64,000 nt of DNA from contig CAIQPK010000007.1 in the NCBI GenBank assembly GCA_903873705.1, forward strand, positions 19,158-83,157, given 5' to 3'. The notes beneath the pieces were generated by a model that was not told the DNA's origin, searched no databases, and saw only the letters and a program-made list of their open reading frames with translations. This stretch comes from an uncultured Acidobacteriota bacterium (GTDB lineage Bacteria; Acidobacteriota; Terriglobia; Terriglobales; Acidobacteriaceae). This document shows positions 7,387-15,213 of this stretch, piece by piece (position 1 is the first letter of the stretch; each line of letters begins with the position of its first letter). Both the position numbers and the translations under genes were made by a program.

Positions 7387-9447
7387 TCACTTCGAAAGCG
7401 TAAACCGAACCCCGCCCTGCACGATGCGCGGCGCAGCCAGCGTGGGCGTCGGTGTCTTACCCGCATCTATTGCCCGGTTCAACACGTTCTGAGAGCTCGC
7501 GTAGATCGAAAGCCCCCGCCCCAGCTTGCGCTCCGCATACAGGTCGAAGCGAGCGTAGGGGTGGAGCAGCTGGGTATTCTCGGCGTCGTCGAACTCATTG
7601 CCCTCATACAGCGCATTCACAATCAACGTTGCCAGCCGAGGATGGTCATACCGCAGCTGCGTCGACACCGACTGCCGCGGCACCTGCGGAATCCGGTGGC
7701 CCAGCAGGTTGGTCTGTGCCGGGAACGCGTTATTGAACGCCGTCACGGTAGCAACAGCGAACTGATAGCTGACATCAGCCGACAAGCCGTCCCACGAAGC
7801 GGAATGCGCTTCCAGCATCATGCCCCGGCTGCGTATCTGCCCCAGGTTCTGCCGCTGATACGTATTCGTTGAAAGCAGGACAGCCGAGATCGGCCGGTTG
7901 ATCTCCGTCCAGAAATAAGTCGACCGCAATGAACCCACATGCGCCCGAGACCGCTCGCCACCAAACTCAAAACCCGTAGCCCGTTCCGCCAGCAGCGTGT
8001 TGTTGGCGCGCGTCAGTTGCGCTCCAACCTGGAACGACCGATACAGCTCATTGAGCGACGGCGCACGAAATGCACGGAACGCTGTGCCCGTCAGCGCCAA
8101 CCCTCCGGGCAAATGCCGCACCAGCCCCAGTCGCGGACTCACGAACATCTCCGTCAGCGGCACCAACTCCGTGATCGCCGAGGTATTCGAAGCCGTTGAG
8201 CGGGCATCGAAGGTGCGGAAGGAATCGACGCGGACAGACCCTGAGGCAGACCAGCCTTTCGGCTGCCAGATCGCATCCGCGTAGCCACCGGCCCCACGCT
8301 GCCGCGCCCGCGTGCTTACCAGCACTTTGGTCGAAGGCGTCGTCTCGTTGTCCGTCGCCCGCACATCCCGCAGGTCGACACCCAGCGCCGCGCTCACGTT
8401 CTCCGGCAGTGCACGCGATCCCTGCAGCACAAAGCCGTATTCATTCAGCGGTACCTTTTGCAGCTTCGTCAGCGACTCCGTCGCACGCGCCGGCAGCGGG
8501 ACCGAAGTGAAGCTCTGGCTGTAAGTCTCACGCCCCCCAAAAATCCGCACCAGCCCATGGCCCGCCCTGGCGTCCACATCGGCACCCCCCTGGTAGCGCC
8601 AGAAGTGTGTCGCATTCGTCTGCAGCGGCGTCCCGTTCCCGCGCTGCTCGGCCAGCACATTGCCACGCAGAAAAGCCGAGCCGTGGTCGCCCGAGAATGG
8701 CGCACGAACTTCGACGCGGCCCGCCTGCCCCTCGACCCCGGACGGAACATCCACCACGCCCCGCGCAGCAGGAGCAGTAGGAACATAGCCGCTCGTCCGC
8801 AGCGCACTGCCCGCGCCAAGAAAAGCAACCCGTCGCGACCCAAATGTGAATAAGCCGTCTTCCTGATGGGTGGCTTCACTCGCGCCAGAGGCATCGGCGC
8901 TGAAGCGGAAAGGAGCCGAGGCCTTGACCGGAATCAAATCGATCGCTCCGCCAATCGCGCTCGACCCATATAGATCAGCTGCACCGCCGCGCATCATGTT
9001 CACGCGGTCCACCACCAGCAGCGGCACCTCGTTCCAGTGGACCCACCCGCCAAAGGGGTCGCCCATCGGCACCTCATCGCTCAACACCAGCGTGCGACTG
9101 ACAGCCGTACTGCCCAGCCCCCGCAGGCTCACACCCTGCGACGTCGGGTTCAACGACCATGAACTCGTCCGTCGAAAAAGTTTGAAGCCCGAAACCGCAT
9201 GCAGCGCATCGTCCAGTGAGAACCCCGCACTCTGCTCCAGCTGCTGCTGTGTCAGTACGGCGACGCTCGATGCCGAATCGTTCACCCCAACGATGCCGCG
9301 GTCAGCGGTCACGGTTACCTGCTGCACGGATTGCAGGCGCTGCGGCGGCGTTGCAGAGGTTGCGGGAGCAGTCGTCTGCTGTCCACCGGCCACCAACGCG
9401 CAAAGTCCAATCGCACCGCCACAACCGAACAGGCGTAACTTCATCAT
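7387..9447 (-). CDS. TonB-dependent outer-membrane receptor
   Basis: Outer-membrane active transporter of the BtuB/FepA/cirA size class, about 686 residues. After a signal peptide (MMKLRLFGCGGAIGLCALVAG) come a TonB-box-like VQQVTVTADRG and a plug domain ('LDDALHAVSGFKLFRR', 'GVSLRGLGSTAVSRTLVLSDEVPM', 'DRVNMMRGGAADLYGSSAIGGAIDLIP'). A 22-strand barrel runs to a terminal Phe-containing strand (IVQGGVRFTLSK). Start ATG at 9447 has AAGGA upstream. The open frame extends about 96 codons further but is not protein-like there. No riboswitch motif identifies the ligand. It lies downstream of gatA on the same strand with 158 bp between. Confidence 0.9.
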   Translation of the reverse strand: MMKLRLFGCGGAIGLCALVAGGQQTTAPATSATPPQRLQSVQQVTVTADRGIVGVNDSASSVAVLTQQQLEQSAGFSLDDALHAVSGFKLFRRTSSWSLNPTSQGVSLRGLGSTAVSRTLVLSDEVPMGDPFGGWVHWNEVPLLVVDRVNMMRGGAADLYGSSAIGGAIDLIPVKASAPFRFSADASGASEATHQEDGLFTFGSRRVAFLGAGSALRTSGYVPTAPAARGVVDVPSGVEGQAGRVEVRAPFSGDHGSAFLRGNVLAEQRGNGTPLQTNATHFWRYQGGADVDARAGHGLVRIFGGRETYSQSFTSVPLPARATESLTKLQKVPLNEYGFVLQGSRALPENVSAALGVDLRDVRATDNETTPSTKVLVSTRARQRGAGGYADAIWQPKGWSASGSVRVDSFRTFDARSTASNTSAITELVPLTEMFVSPRLGLVRHLPGGLALTGTAFRAFRAPSLNELYRSFQVGAQLTRANNTLLAERATGFEFGGERSRAHVGSLRSTYFWTEINRPISAVLLSTNTYQRQNLGQIRSRGMMLEAHSASWDGLSADVSYQFAVATVTAFNNAFPAQTNLLGHRIPQVPRQSVSTQLRYDHPRLATLIVNALYEGNEFDDAENTQLLHPYARFDLYAERKLGRGLSIYASSQNVLNRAIDAGKTPTPTLAAPRIVQGGVRFTLSK

Positions 9448-9605
9448 CTTCCGATCCTTCCACGGCAGCGCCGCGCCTTCCGCGCCCGTGACGCCCCATC
9501 CCCTGACGGGTGCGCCCAGGCAAAAAAATCTGTGAACGTCCGGATAGTAATGGAGACGAGACAGACCTGTTAAGGGCCGCAGCATACGGAAAAATGTTTC
9601 AGGGC

Positions 9606-11054
9606 CTAAACTTGCGCCGCCTCGATAGCGGCGCCAACCCGCAGCATCGTCGCCTCGCCAAAATGCGGCCCCAGTATCTGCACCCCGATCGGCAACCCCG
9701 CCGCCGTCGTTCCGCACGGCACACTCATGCCGCAAATACCGGCCAGCGACGCCGCCACCGAGTAAATATCTTCCAGGTACATCTTCACCGGGTCATCGGT
9801 CTTTTCGCCCAGCTTGAACGCCGGTGTCGGCGTCACCGGGCACACGATCGCGTCCACCTGCTCATACGCCGCCAGGAAGTCCCGCGTCAGCAGCGTGCGC
9901 ACCTGCTGCGCTTTCAGGTAGTAGGCATCGTAATATCCCGCCGACAGCGCATACGTCCCCAGCAGAATCCGCCGCTTCACCTCCGCGCCAAACCCCTGAT
10001 CGCGCGTCTTGCGGAACATCGCAGCCAGCGTGTTCGACTCCGCCGCACGTAACCCGAACCGCACGCCGTCAAACCGCGAAAGATTCGAAGAAGCCTCAGC
10101 CGTCGCCACCACGTAATACGTTGGAATCGCGTACCGCGTATGCGGCAGCGAGACCTTGTGAATCGTGCACCCCGCACTCCGCAGCGCGTCGAGCGATTTC
10201 TCAATAGCGGCCCGAATTTCAGGATCCAGCCCCTCGCCGAAGTACTCATCCGGCACACCGATCCGCAGCCCCGCAACCGGCTTCGCCAGCTCTGCCGTGT
10301 AGCGAGCAGGCACCGTCTGCGACGACGTCGCGTCCAGCGTATCCGGCCCCGCCAGCACTTCCAGCATCGTCGCCGCATCGGCCACGTTTTTCGTAAACGG
10401 ACCCACCCGATCCAGCGATGACGCAAACGCAATCAACCCGAACCGCGAAACCCGTCCATATGTCGGCAGCACGCCCACCACGCCGCAGAAAGCCGCCGGC
10501 TGCCGAATCGACCCACCCGTATCCGTACCCAGCGAAGCCACGCACAGCCCAGCCGCCACCGCCGCCGCACTTCCGCCCGATGACCCACCCGGGACCCGGT
10601 CCAGCGCCCGCGGATTATGCACCGGCCCGTAAGCCGAGTTCTCGTTCGACGATCCCATCGCAAACTCATCGCAATTCAGCTTGCCCAGCAGCACCGCACC
10701 CGCCGCTTCCAGTTTGCCGACCACCGTCGCGTCGTAAGGCGGATGATACCCCTTCAAGATCAGCGACCCCGCCGTCGCCGGCGAGCCCACCATCGTCAGC
10801 ACGTCTTTCACGCCAATAGGCACGCCCGCCAGCGGCCCCAGCTCGGCACCGGCTTTCACGTCCGCATCCACCTTCGCCGCTTGCGCCAGCGCGCGGTCCC
10901 GGCTTAGCGCCAGGTAGCTGTTGATGTTCGGATCGACGGCAGTAATGCGCTCGTAGTGCTGCTCGGCCAACGCAGTGGCTGTAATGAGGCCAGAGCGAAC
11001 GTGGTCGCGAGCGGCGGTAATGCTCAACGTTTCGAGATGGATAGCTTCGGACAT
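9606..11054 (-). CDS. gatA: Asp-tRNA(Asn)/Glu-tRNA(Gln) amidotransferase subunit A
   Basis: Glutaminase subunit of GatCAB, which releases ammonia from glutamine to amidate misacylated Glu-tRNA(Gln) or Asp-tRNA(Asn). The amidase-signature catalytic triad is present: K83 in IGVKDVL, cis-Ser S158 in PGGSSGGSA and nucleophile S182 in GTDTGGSIRQP. The length of 482 residues is standard. It follows gatC by 69 bp on the same strand. No gatB is seen in the window, so subunit B must be encoded elsewhere. Confidence is very high. Confidence 0.97.
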   Translation of the reverse strand: MSEAIHLETLSITAARDHVRSGLITATALAEQHYERITAVDPNINSYLALSRDRALAQAAKVDADVKAGAELGPLAGVPIGVKDVLTMVGSPATAGSLILKGYHPPYDATVVGKLEAAGAVLLGKLNCDEFAMGSSNENSAYGPVHNPRALDRVPGGSSGGSAAAVAAGLCVASLGTDTGGSIRQPAAFCGVVGVLPTYGRVSRFGLIAFASSLDRVGPFTKNVADAATMLEVLAGPDTLDATSSQTVPARYTAELAKPVAGLRIGVPDEYFGEGLDPEIRAAIEKSLDALRSAGCTIHKVSLPHTRYAIPTYYVVATAEASSNLSRFDGVRFGLRAAESNTLAAMFRKTRDQGFGAEVKRRILLGTYALSAGYYDAYYLKAQQVRTLLTRDFLAAYEQVDAIVCPVTPTPAFKLGEKTDDPVKMYLEDIYSVAASLAGICGMSVPCGTTAAGLPIGVQILGPHFGEATMLRVGAAIEAAQV

Positions 11055-11123
11055 GCGTTAAGTCGATTCCTTGGGCGCCGTCACGGCGCGTCTAGCTTGA
11101 AATGGTTGCAAATCCCAGCGTTT

Positions 11124-11450
11124 CTACCGCTCAATTACCTTCGGCACTTTGAAGAACCGGCCATCCGTCTCGGGCGCCTCGGCCATCACAGCGGTCCGAT
11201 CGACCGACGCCCGCACCACATCGGCGCGCAGCGTCTCGCCATGAGCCGCAGCGGTCAAGCCCAGCATCTCGCCCACCTGCGCCATCGCCGGCACACCGGT
11301 CGTATCCAACTCATTTAGCTGCGCAATGTAGCCAAGGATGGCATTCAGGTCGCGCGCCATGCGCGGCATCTCTTCGGCGGTCAGCTCCAGGTTGGCGAGC
11401 TCGGCCACCCGGGTCACATCTTCATTGGTCACCACCGCTGTTTCACTCAT
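11124..11450 (-). CDS. gatC: Asp-tRNA(Asn)/Glu-tRNA(Gln) amidotransferase subunit C
   Basis: Small assembly/chaperone subunit of GatCAB that wraps between GatA and GatB. Family features are 'VTRVAELANLELTAEEMPRMARDLNAILGYIAQLNELDTTGV' (region at residues ~12-53) and the C-terminal 'DGRFFKVPKVIE', which ends nearly all GatC proteins. Its first codons overlap the end of the dciA-like gene by four bases (ATGA), so translation is probably coupled. gatA follows. Confidence 0.95.
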   Translation of the reverse strand: MSETAVVTNEDVTRVAELANLELTAEEMPRMARDLNAILGYIAQLNELDTTGVPAMAQVGEMLGLTAAAHGETLRADVVRASVDRTAVMAEAPETDGRFFKVPKVIER

Positions 11451-11761
11451 CGCACCCGTTCCTTTTCCTGTCTGCCGCTCATTTTGTCTGCGTTTTCAAA
11501 GTGTATCGCGGTCACCGGCACACCGGCGATTCGCCCCAGGTCGCTGGTCAGAATCCCCCGCATCTGGCCGAGCGGCTCCATCCACTCCGCCGACGCCACC
11601 ACGATCCGCACCACGCCGCGCTCGTACGCCACAATCTCCGCATGACCCGCCAGCGCCGACCCACACGCCACCGGCCACGCCGCAGCCAGCCGATCCAGCT
11701 CCGGCAACGGTCGCAGACTTCGCCCCAACTGGCTCCGCAGCAGCTCTCGCATCCCCTGCAT
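11447..11761 (-). CDS. DUF721/DciA family protein
   Basis: 104 residues matching the DUF721 (DciA) family: 'LGRSLRPLPELDRLAAAWPVACGSALAGHAEIVAYERGVVRIVVASAEWMEPL' (region spans residues ~13-65) is the typical alpha-KH-like core. DciA is the ancestral loader of the replicative helicase DnaB in bacteria lacking DnaC or DnaI. The short form here has only the core domain, so helicase loading is plausible but unproven. The gene overlaps gatC by four bases and the upstream glycosyltransferase stop by one base. Confidence 0.78.
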   Translation of the reverse strand: MQGMRELLRSQLGRSLRPLPELDRLAAAWPVACGSALAGHAEIVAYERGVVRIVVASAEWMEPLGQMRGILTSDLGRIAGVPVTAIHFENADKMSGRQEKERVR

Positions 11762-12933
11762 CAGCGAGCCCTCACCACATCCGCTGCTTCAGCCGCCGAA
11801 AGTGCCACCCCGGCCGCCTCAGGGACATGCCGCAGCACGGCAGCACGATAGTGCTCCAGAAAAAGAGGCGTAGCGAAGCCCGCCGCCCATTCCCGCGCAT
11901 CCGCCGCGGCAAATCGCGGCTCGCCATCAGCCTCCCACTGCGCGATGGCCGCCGCCGCCGACTCCGCCGTCTGCTCCCCAAAATAAGCACCCGTCGGCCG
12001 CACCTCACCCGCCGCTCCGCGTACCGTCTCCAGCGACCCGCCCGCCCCGTACGCAATCACCGGCCGCCCACACGCCTGCGCCTCCAGCGGCACCATCCCA
12101 AAATCCTCATCCGCCGCAAACAACAGCGCGCGGCAGCGCGCAAACTCCGCCCACAGAGCCTCGGTAGAAAGCTCACCGAGAAACTCAACCAGCGGATCGC
12201 CCGCAGCCAGCCGCTGCAGTCTTGCCTCCTCCGGCCCCGTCCCCGCAATCCGCAACCGGCGCCCCAGCCGCCGGCAAGCCTCCATCAAAATCTCAGTACG
12301 CTTGTACGCCACCAGCCGCCCGGCGCAAAGGTAATGGTCGCCCGGAAGCTGCCCCGCCAACGCATCTGCACGATCCAGGTCAATCGGCGGATGCACCACC
12401 TCCGACTCCCGCCCATAGCATCGCCGAATCCGGTCAGCCACATAAGCCGAATTTGCCAGGAAGTACGTCACCCGCTCCGCCGCCCGTCGGTCCCACTCCC
12501 GCACCCGTGGCACCGCCGCTGAAAACGCAGCCCGGGTAACCGGCCCCATCGCATCGCGGTACGCCTCGTATCCATCCCACAGGTACCTCATCGGCGAGTG
12601 GCAATAACAAATCTGCACCGCCCCGGCATCCAGCCGAACACCCTTGACCGGCCCGCTGTCGGACGACAGCACAAGGTCAAACCCCCGCAAATCGAGGCTC
12701 TCCGCCGCCGCCGGATAAAGCGGAAGAAAGTGGCGGTGATGCGTCCGGCCCAGCGGTAGTTTTTGCAGAAATGAAGTGTGAAGAGGACGCCCCGCCAGTG
12801 TAGCGGGAAGTCCGGCCGGCGAGGCTACCAGCGTAAACAACTCCGCGGTTGGAAACAGCGCAGCAATGCACTCCGCAACGCGCTCTCCGCCGCCACGCGT
12901 CACAAACCAGTGATGAACCACAGCAACACGCAC
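11761..12933 (-). CDS. Glycosyltransferase family 4 (GT4)
   Basis: Retaining GT-B glycosyltransferase of the cytoplasmic face, about 390 residues. The acceptor half begins MRVAVVHHWFVTRGGGERV (glycine loop). The donor half contains 'YLCAGRLVAYKRTEILMEACRRLG', 'LRIAGTGPEE' and the GT4 EX7E region 'EDFGMVPLEAQACGRPVIAYGAGGSLETV'. The overall pattern resembles mannosyl/WbdA-like transferases in capsule and O-antigen loci. The start is a GTG at 12933, 18 bp after the stop of the phosphoglycosyl transferase gene. It likely adds the second or a later sugar of the exopolysaccharide repeat unit. Confidence 0.88.
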   Translation of the reverse strand: MRVAVVHHWFVTRGGGERVAECIAALFPTAELFTLVASPAGLPATLAGRPLHTSFLQKLPLGRTHHRHFLPLYPAAAESLDLRGFDLVLSSDSGPVKGVRLDAGAVQICYCHSPMRYLWDGYEAYRDAMGPVTRAAFSAAVPRVREWDRRAAERVTYFLANSAYVADRIRRCYGRESEVVHPPIDLDRADALAGQLPGDHYLCAGRLVAYKRTEILMEACRRLGRRLRIAGTGPEEARLQRLAAGDPLVEFLGELSTEALWAEFARCRALLFAADEDFGMVPLEAQACGRPVIAYGAGGSLETVRGAAGEVRPTGAYFGEQTAESAAAAIAQWEADGEPRFAAADAREWAAGFATPLFLEHYRAAVLRHVPEAAGVALSAAEAADVVRAR

Positions 12934-12951
12934 GCGGCAGAAACCCCGTCG

Positions 12952-13692
12952 TTAGTATGCGCCATCCTGGTTGACCACCGAAAACGTGGTGCGCGAAAGT
13001 ATCTTCGCATCGTTGGTCAGCGCCCATTCACGGACATAGCGGCAGTCAAGCTGCACGCGCTCCTCGTAGGTCACTTCGCTGCGCCCGGAAACCTGCCACA
13101 GCCCCGTCAGGCCTGGCTTCACCTTGCAGTAGTCGGCAAAGTGGTCGCCGTACTTTTCCACCTCCGCAGCCACAATCGGCCGCGGTCCCACCAGGCTCAT
13201 CGTTCCCTGCAGCACATTCCAGAACTGGGGCAGCTCGTCCAGCGAAAACCGCCGCAGGAAAATTCCCACACGGGTCACCCGCGGGTCATGCCGCAGCTTG
13301 TGCGACTCCCGCCACTCCGCTCGTGCTTCGGGATTAGCCGCCAGGAAGTCCTCCAACACCTGTGCCGAGTCCAGGCACATTGTGCGAAACTTCCACATCG
13401 TAAAAAAGGCTCCGTGTTTGCGAATCCGGCGATGCGAAAACAAAACCGGCCCCGGAGAAGTAAACCGCACCGCCGCAGCTACCGCAAGGAACAGTGGAAT
13501 CAGTACCGGACCGGCGAGAATCACCAAAACGATATCCATTGACCGCTTGATCACGCGGTAACGGAACAAACGCTGAGGCCCGCTCTCGGCGCGCACAGCC
13601 GCCAGACTACTGGATACCGCCACGGTTTCAGGATAGGCATAAATCCCAGCCACCGTACCCTGTGCCTCCAACGAAGGAAACTCTTCCGGCAT
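12952..13692 (-). CDS. Undecaprenyl-phosphate sugar phosphotransferase
   Basis: Monotopic phosphoglycosyl transferase (PF02397) that starts a polysaccharide repeat by moving hexose-1-phosphate onto undecaprenyl phosphate. A re-entrant membrane helix (VILAGPVLIPLFLAVAAAVRF) precedes the core motifs. These are 'SPGPVLFSHRRIRKHG', 'FTMWKFRTM', 'VTRVGIFLRRFSLDELPQFWNVLQGTMSLVGPRP' (region) and 'VKPGLTGLWQVSGRSEVTYEERVQLD'. It is the short form lacking the four-helix N-terminal domain of WbaP/WcaJ. ATG at 13692 has GAGGA five bases upstream; a TTG at 13722 is the alternative. It is the first gene of the run leading to gatCA and is preceded by a long structured leader. Confidence 0.92.
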   Translation of the reverse strand: MPEEFPSLEAQGTVAGIYAYPETVAVSSSLAAVRAESGPQRLFRYRVIKRSMDIVLVILAGPVLIPLFLAVAAAVRFTSPGPVLFSHRRIRKHGAFFTMWKFRTMCLDSAQVLEDFLAANPEARAEWRESHKLRHDPRVTRVGIFLRRFSLDELPQFWNVLQGTMSLVGPRPIVAAEVEKYGDHFADYCKVKPGLTGLWQVSGRSEVTYEERVQLDCRYVREWALTNDAKILSRTTFSVVNQDGAY

Positions 13693-14084
13693 ACCGGTCC
13701 TCGGCTCCGCACTCGCACCCAATACTATTGCGAAATCTGGAGTTTGCGTTGATCGTGCGTCTGGAGTTTCGGACCAGATTCCCAGCTAAGGAATTCTCAC
13801 TGCGTGGCCCAACCAACCGTGCTTAAGCGATTGCCTTACAGGATGATGCGGGTCTCTGCCGGACCGTTCCATCATCCCAAGTCTGGTCTTGCTCAGAAGT
13901 CGTAGCCCGGTGGGCTCTTAGTGGTATATCTAGTGTACCTTCTCAAACGGTCAAGACGCCCGTAAATATACAATGACATTTTCGACAACTGATTACTTTC
14001 AACAACTTAGCGTCTACGCTCGGCCATAACGCCTCACTCTTCATCCATCCAGCGCTGCCAGCTTATTTGTCTTATCGTTGTCTG
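13693..14084. other. Divergent promoter region with structured leader
   Basis: 392 bp separate the minus-strand phosphoglycosyl transferase gene from plus-strand rfbC. The part read on the minus strand between the predicted promoter (13927-13954) and the gene holds several inverted repeats: AGCCC/GGGCT around 13903-13917, GGATGATG/CATCATCC at 13841-13848 and 13870-13877, and TCTGG/CCAGA at 13760-13778. No open frame here is convincing. The right third is AT-rich (around 13960-14010) and probably carries the rfbC promoter. Confidence 0.55.
13927..13954 (-). promoter_or_regulatory. Predicted sigma-70-type promoter
   Basis: Read on the minus strand, TTGACC (13949-13954) is followed after 16 bases by TAGATA (13927-13932). 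This is close to the vegetative consensus and lies in an AT-rich patch. It would give a transcript with a leader of about 220 nt before the ATG at 13692. Confidence 0.45.
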
Positions 14085-14648
14085 ATGCACATTATCGACA
14101 CCGGGCTGTGTGGCGTTAAGCGGATTCAGCCAAAACAATTTGGCGACGCCCGCGGCTGGTTCGCCGAGACCTACAACGCTGATCGCTTCCTGGCCGCTGG
14201 TCTCCCCGCCGAATTCGCACAGGATAACCAGAGCTTCTCCTCCCGTGGCGTACTCCGGGGCTTGCACTACCAGCTCGAACAGCCGCAGGGAAAGCTCGTC
14301 CGCGTGCTTTCGGGCCACATCTGGGATGTGGCCGTCGACCTGCGCCGCGACTCGCCCGACTTCCGCAAGTGGGCCGGTTTCCACCTCAAACCGCCCAGCC
14401 CTGACCAGCCGCTGGAAATGCTGTGGATTCCCGAAGGCTTTGCCCACGGCTTCCTCGTCCTCTCGGAAACCGCCGAAGTCCTCTACAAAGCCACCCGCGG
14501 CTACTATCCGGCCGGCGAGCGCTGCATTGTCTGGAACGACCCCACGTTGGCCATCGACTGGCCCCTCGATCAGCTCGCCGGCCTCACGCCAGAGGTGTCT
14601 GAGAGAGACGCTCGCGGCGCGGCCTTCCTCGCGGCAGAGCTGCCCTGA
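14085..14648 (+). CDS. rfbC: dTDP-4-dehydrorhamnose 3,5-epimerase
   Basis: Cupin-fold epimerase that converts dTDP-4-keto-6-deoxyglucose to dTDP-4-keto-L-rhamnose, the third step of L-rhamnose synthesis. Diagnostic motifs are 'KQFGDARGWFAETYN', 'QDNQSFSSRGVLRGLHYQ' with catalytic H61, 'QGKLVRVLSGHIWDVAVDLRRDSPDF', 'IPEGFAHGFLVLSE' and 'YPAGERCIVWNDPTLAIDWP'. About 187 residues, full length. The ATG at 14085 is preferred to an upstream TTG at 14067; neither has a strong Shine-Dalgarno. No rfbA, B or D lies beside it, so those steps are encoded elsewhere. It converges with gmhB (4-bp gap). Confidence 0.93.
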   Translation: MHIIDTGLCGVKRIQPKQFGDARGWFAETYNADRFLAAGLPAEFAQDNQSFSSRGVLRGLHYQLEQPQGKLVRVLSGHIWDVAVDLRRDSPDFRKWAGFHLKPPSPDQPLEMLWIPEGFAHGFLVLSETAEVLYKATRGYYPAGERCIVWNDPTLAIDWPLDQLAGLTPEVSERDARGAAFLAAELP

Positions 14649-14652
14649 CCCG

Positions 14653-15213
14653 CTAACCCTGCTCGCGCAGCCAGCTTTCCACTTCGGCCAGCGACGCGAC
14701 CACGCGGTGCTCCCCGGGGCAGGCCCCCGCCTCTGTGCCCTGCACAAGAAACGCCTGCCGCAACCCCGCAGCGTTTGCCGCCCCAATATCCGAACAACGG
14801 TCGCCGACCATCACCGACGCACTCAAGTCCAGGCCAAACTCCCGCGCCCCGCGCAACAACATCCCCGGCCCCGGCTTGCGGTCCTCATGCTCCCGCTTGT
14901 ACTCCCCGATGCCGTGCTCCGGATGATAAGGGCAGCAATACACCGCGTCCAGAAGGACACCCTGCCCCGCCAATTCAGCAAGCATCCAGTCGGTAAGGTC
15001 GCGGAACTGGTTCATCGTGTAGTACCCCCGAGCAATGCCGCTCTGGTTCGTCACCACGATGAGCTTATAACCCAGGGACGCCGCCGTCCTGCAGAGTGGC
15101 ACAATCCCGTCGACCCAGCGAACTTCCTCGCTGCGGTGCAGATACCCCACCTCATGATTCACCACACCATCGCGATCCAGGAACAATGCGCGACCGTTAG
15201 CGTGTACCGTCAT
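14653..15213 (-). CDS. gmhB: D-glycero-D-manno-heptose 1,7-bisphosphate 7-phosphatase (HAD-IIIA)
   Basis: HAD phosphatase that removes the 7-phosphate during nucleotide-heptose synthesis. Motif I is ALFLDRDGVVN, with nucleophile D13 and D15. 'VVTNQSGIARGYYT', the zinc-loop region 'CCPYHPEHG', 'DRKPGPGMLL' and 'MVGDRCSDIGAANAAG' follow in the order expected for GmhB/HisB-N enzymes. The ATG at 15213 is chosen because it overlaps the GT9 stop by four bases (ATGA), giving a standard 186-residue protein. It is the last gene of the exopolysaccharide operon. Together with the heptosyltransferase-type GT9 it hints at a heptose in the polymer. Confidence 0.9.
   Translation of the reverse strand: MTVHANGRALFLDRDGVVNHEVGYLHRSEEVRWVDGIVPLCRTAASLGYKLIVVTNQSGIARGYYTMNQFRDLTDWMLAELAGQGVLLDAVYCCPYHPEHGIGEYKREHEDRKPGPGMLLRGAREFGLDLSASVMVGDRCSDIGAANAAGLRQAFLVQGTEAGACPGEHRVVASLAEVESWLREQG

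Noticed and set aside
9448..9605. Cobalamin or other riboswitch before the first TonB receptor
   Set aside because: I looked for the B12-box core and other known metabolite motifs upstream of the start at 9447 and found none, only a small GC hairpin. The ligand stays unassigned.
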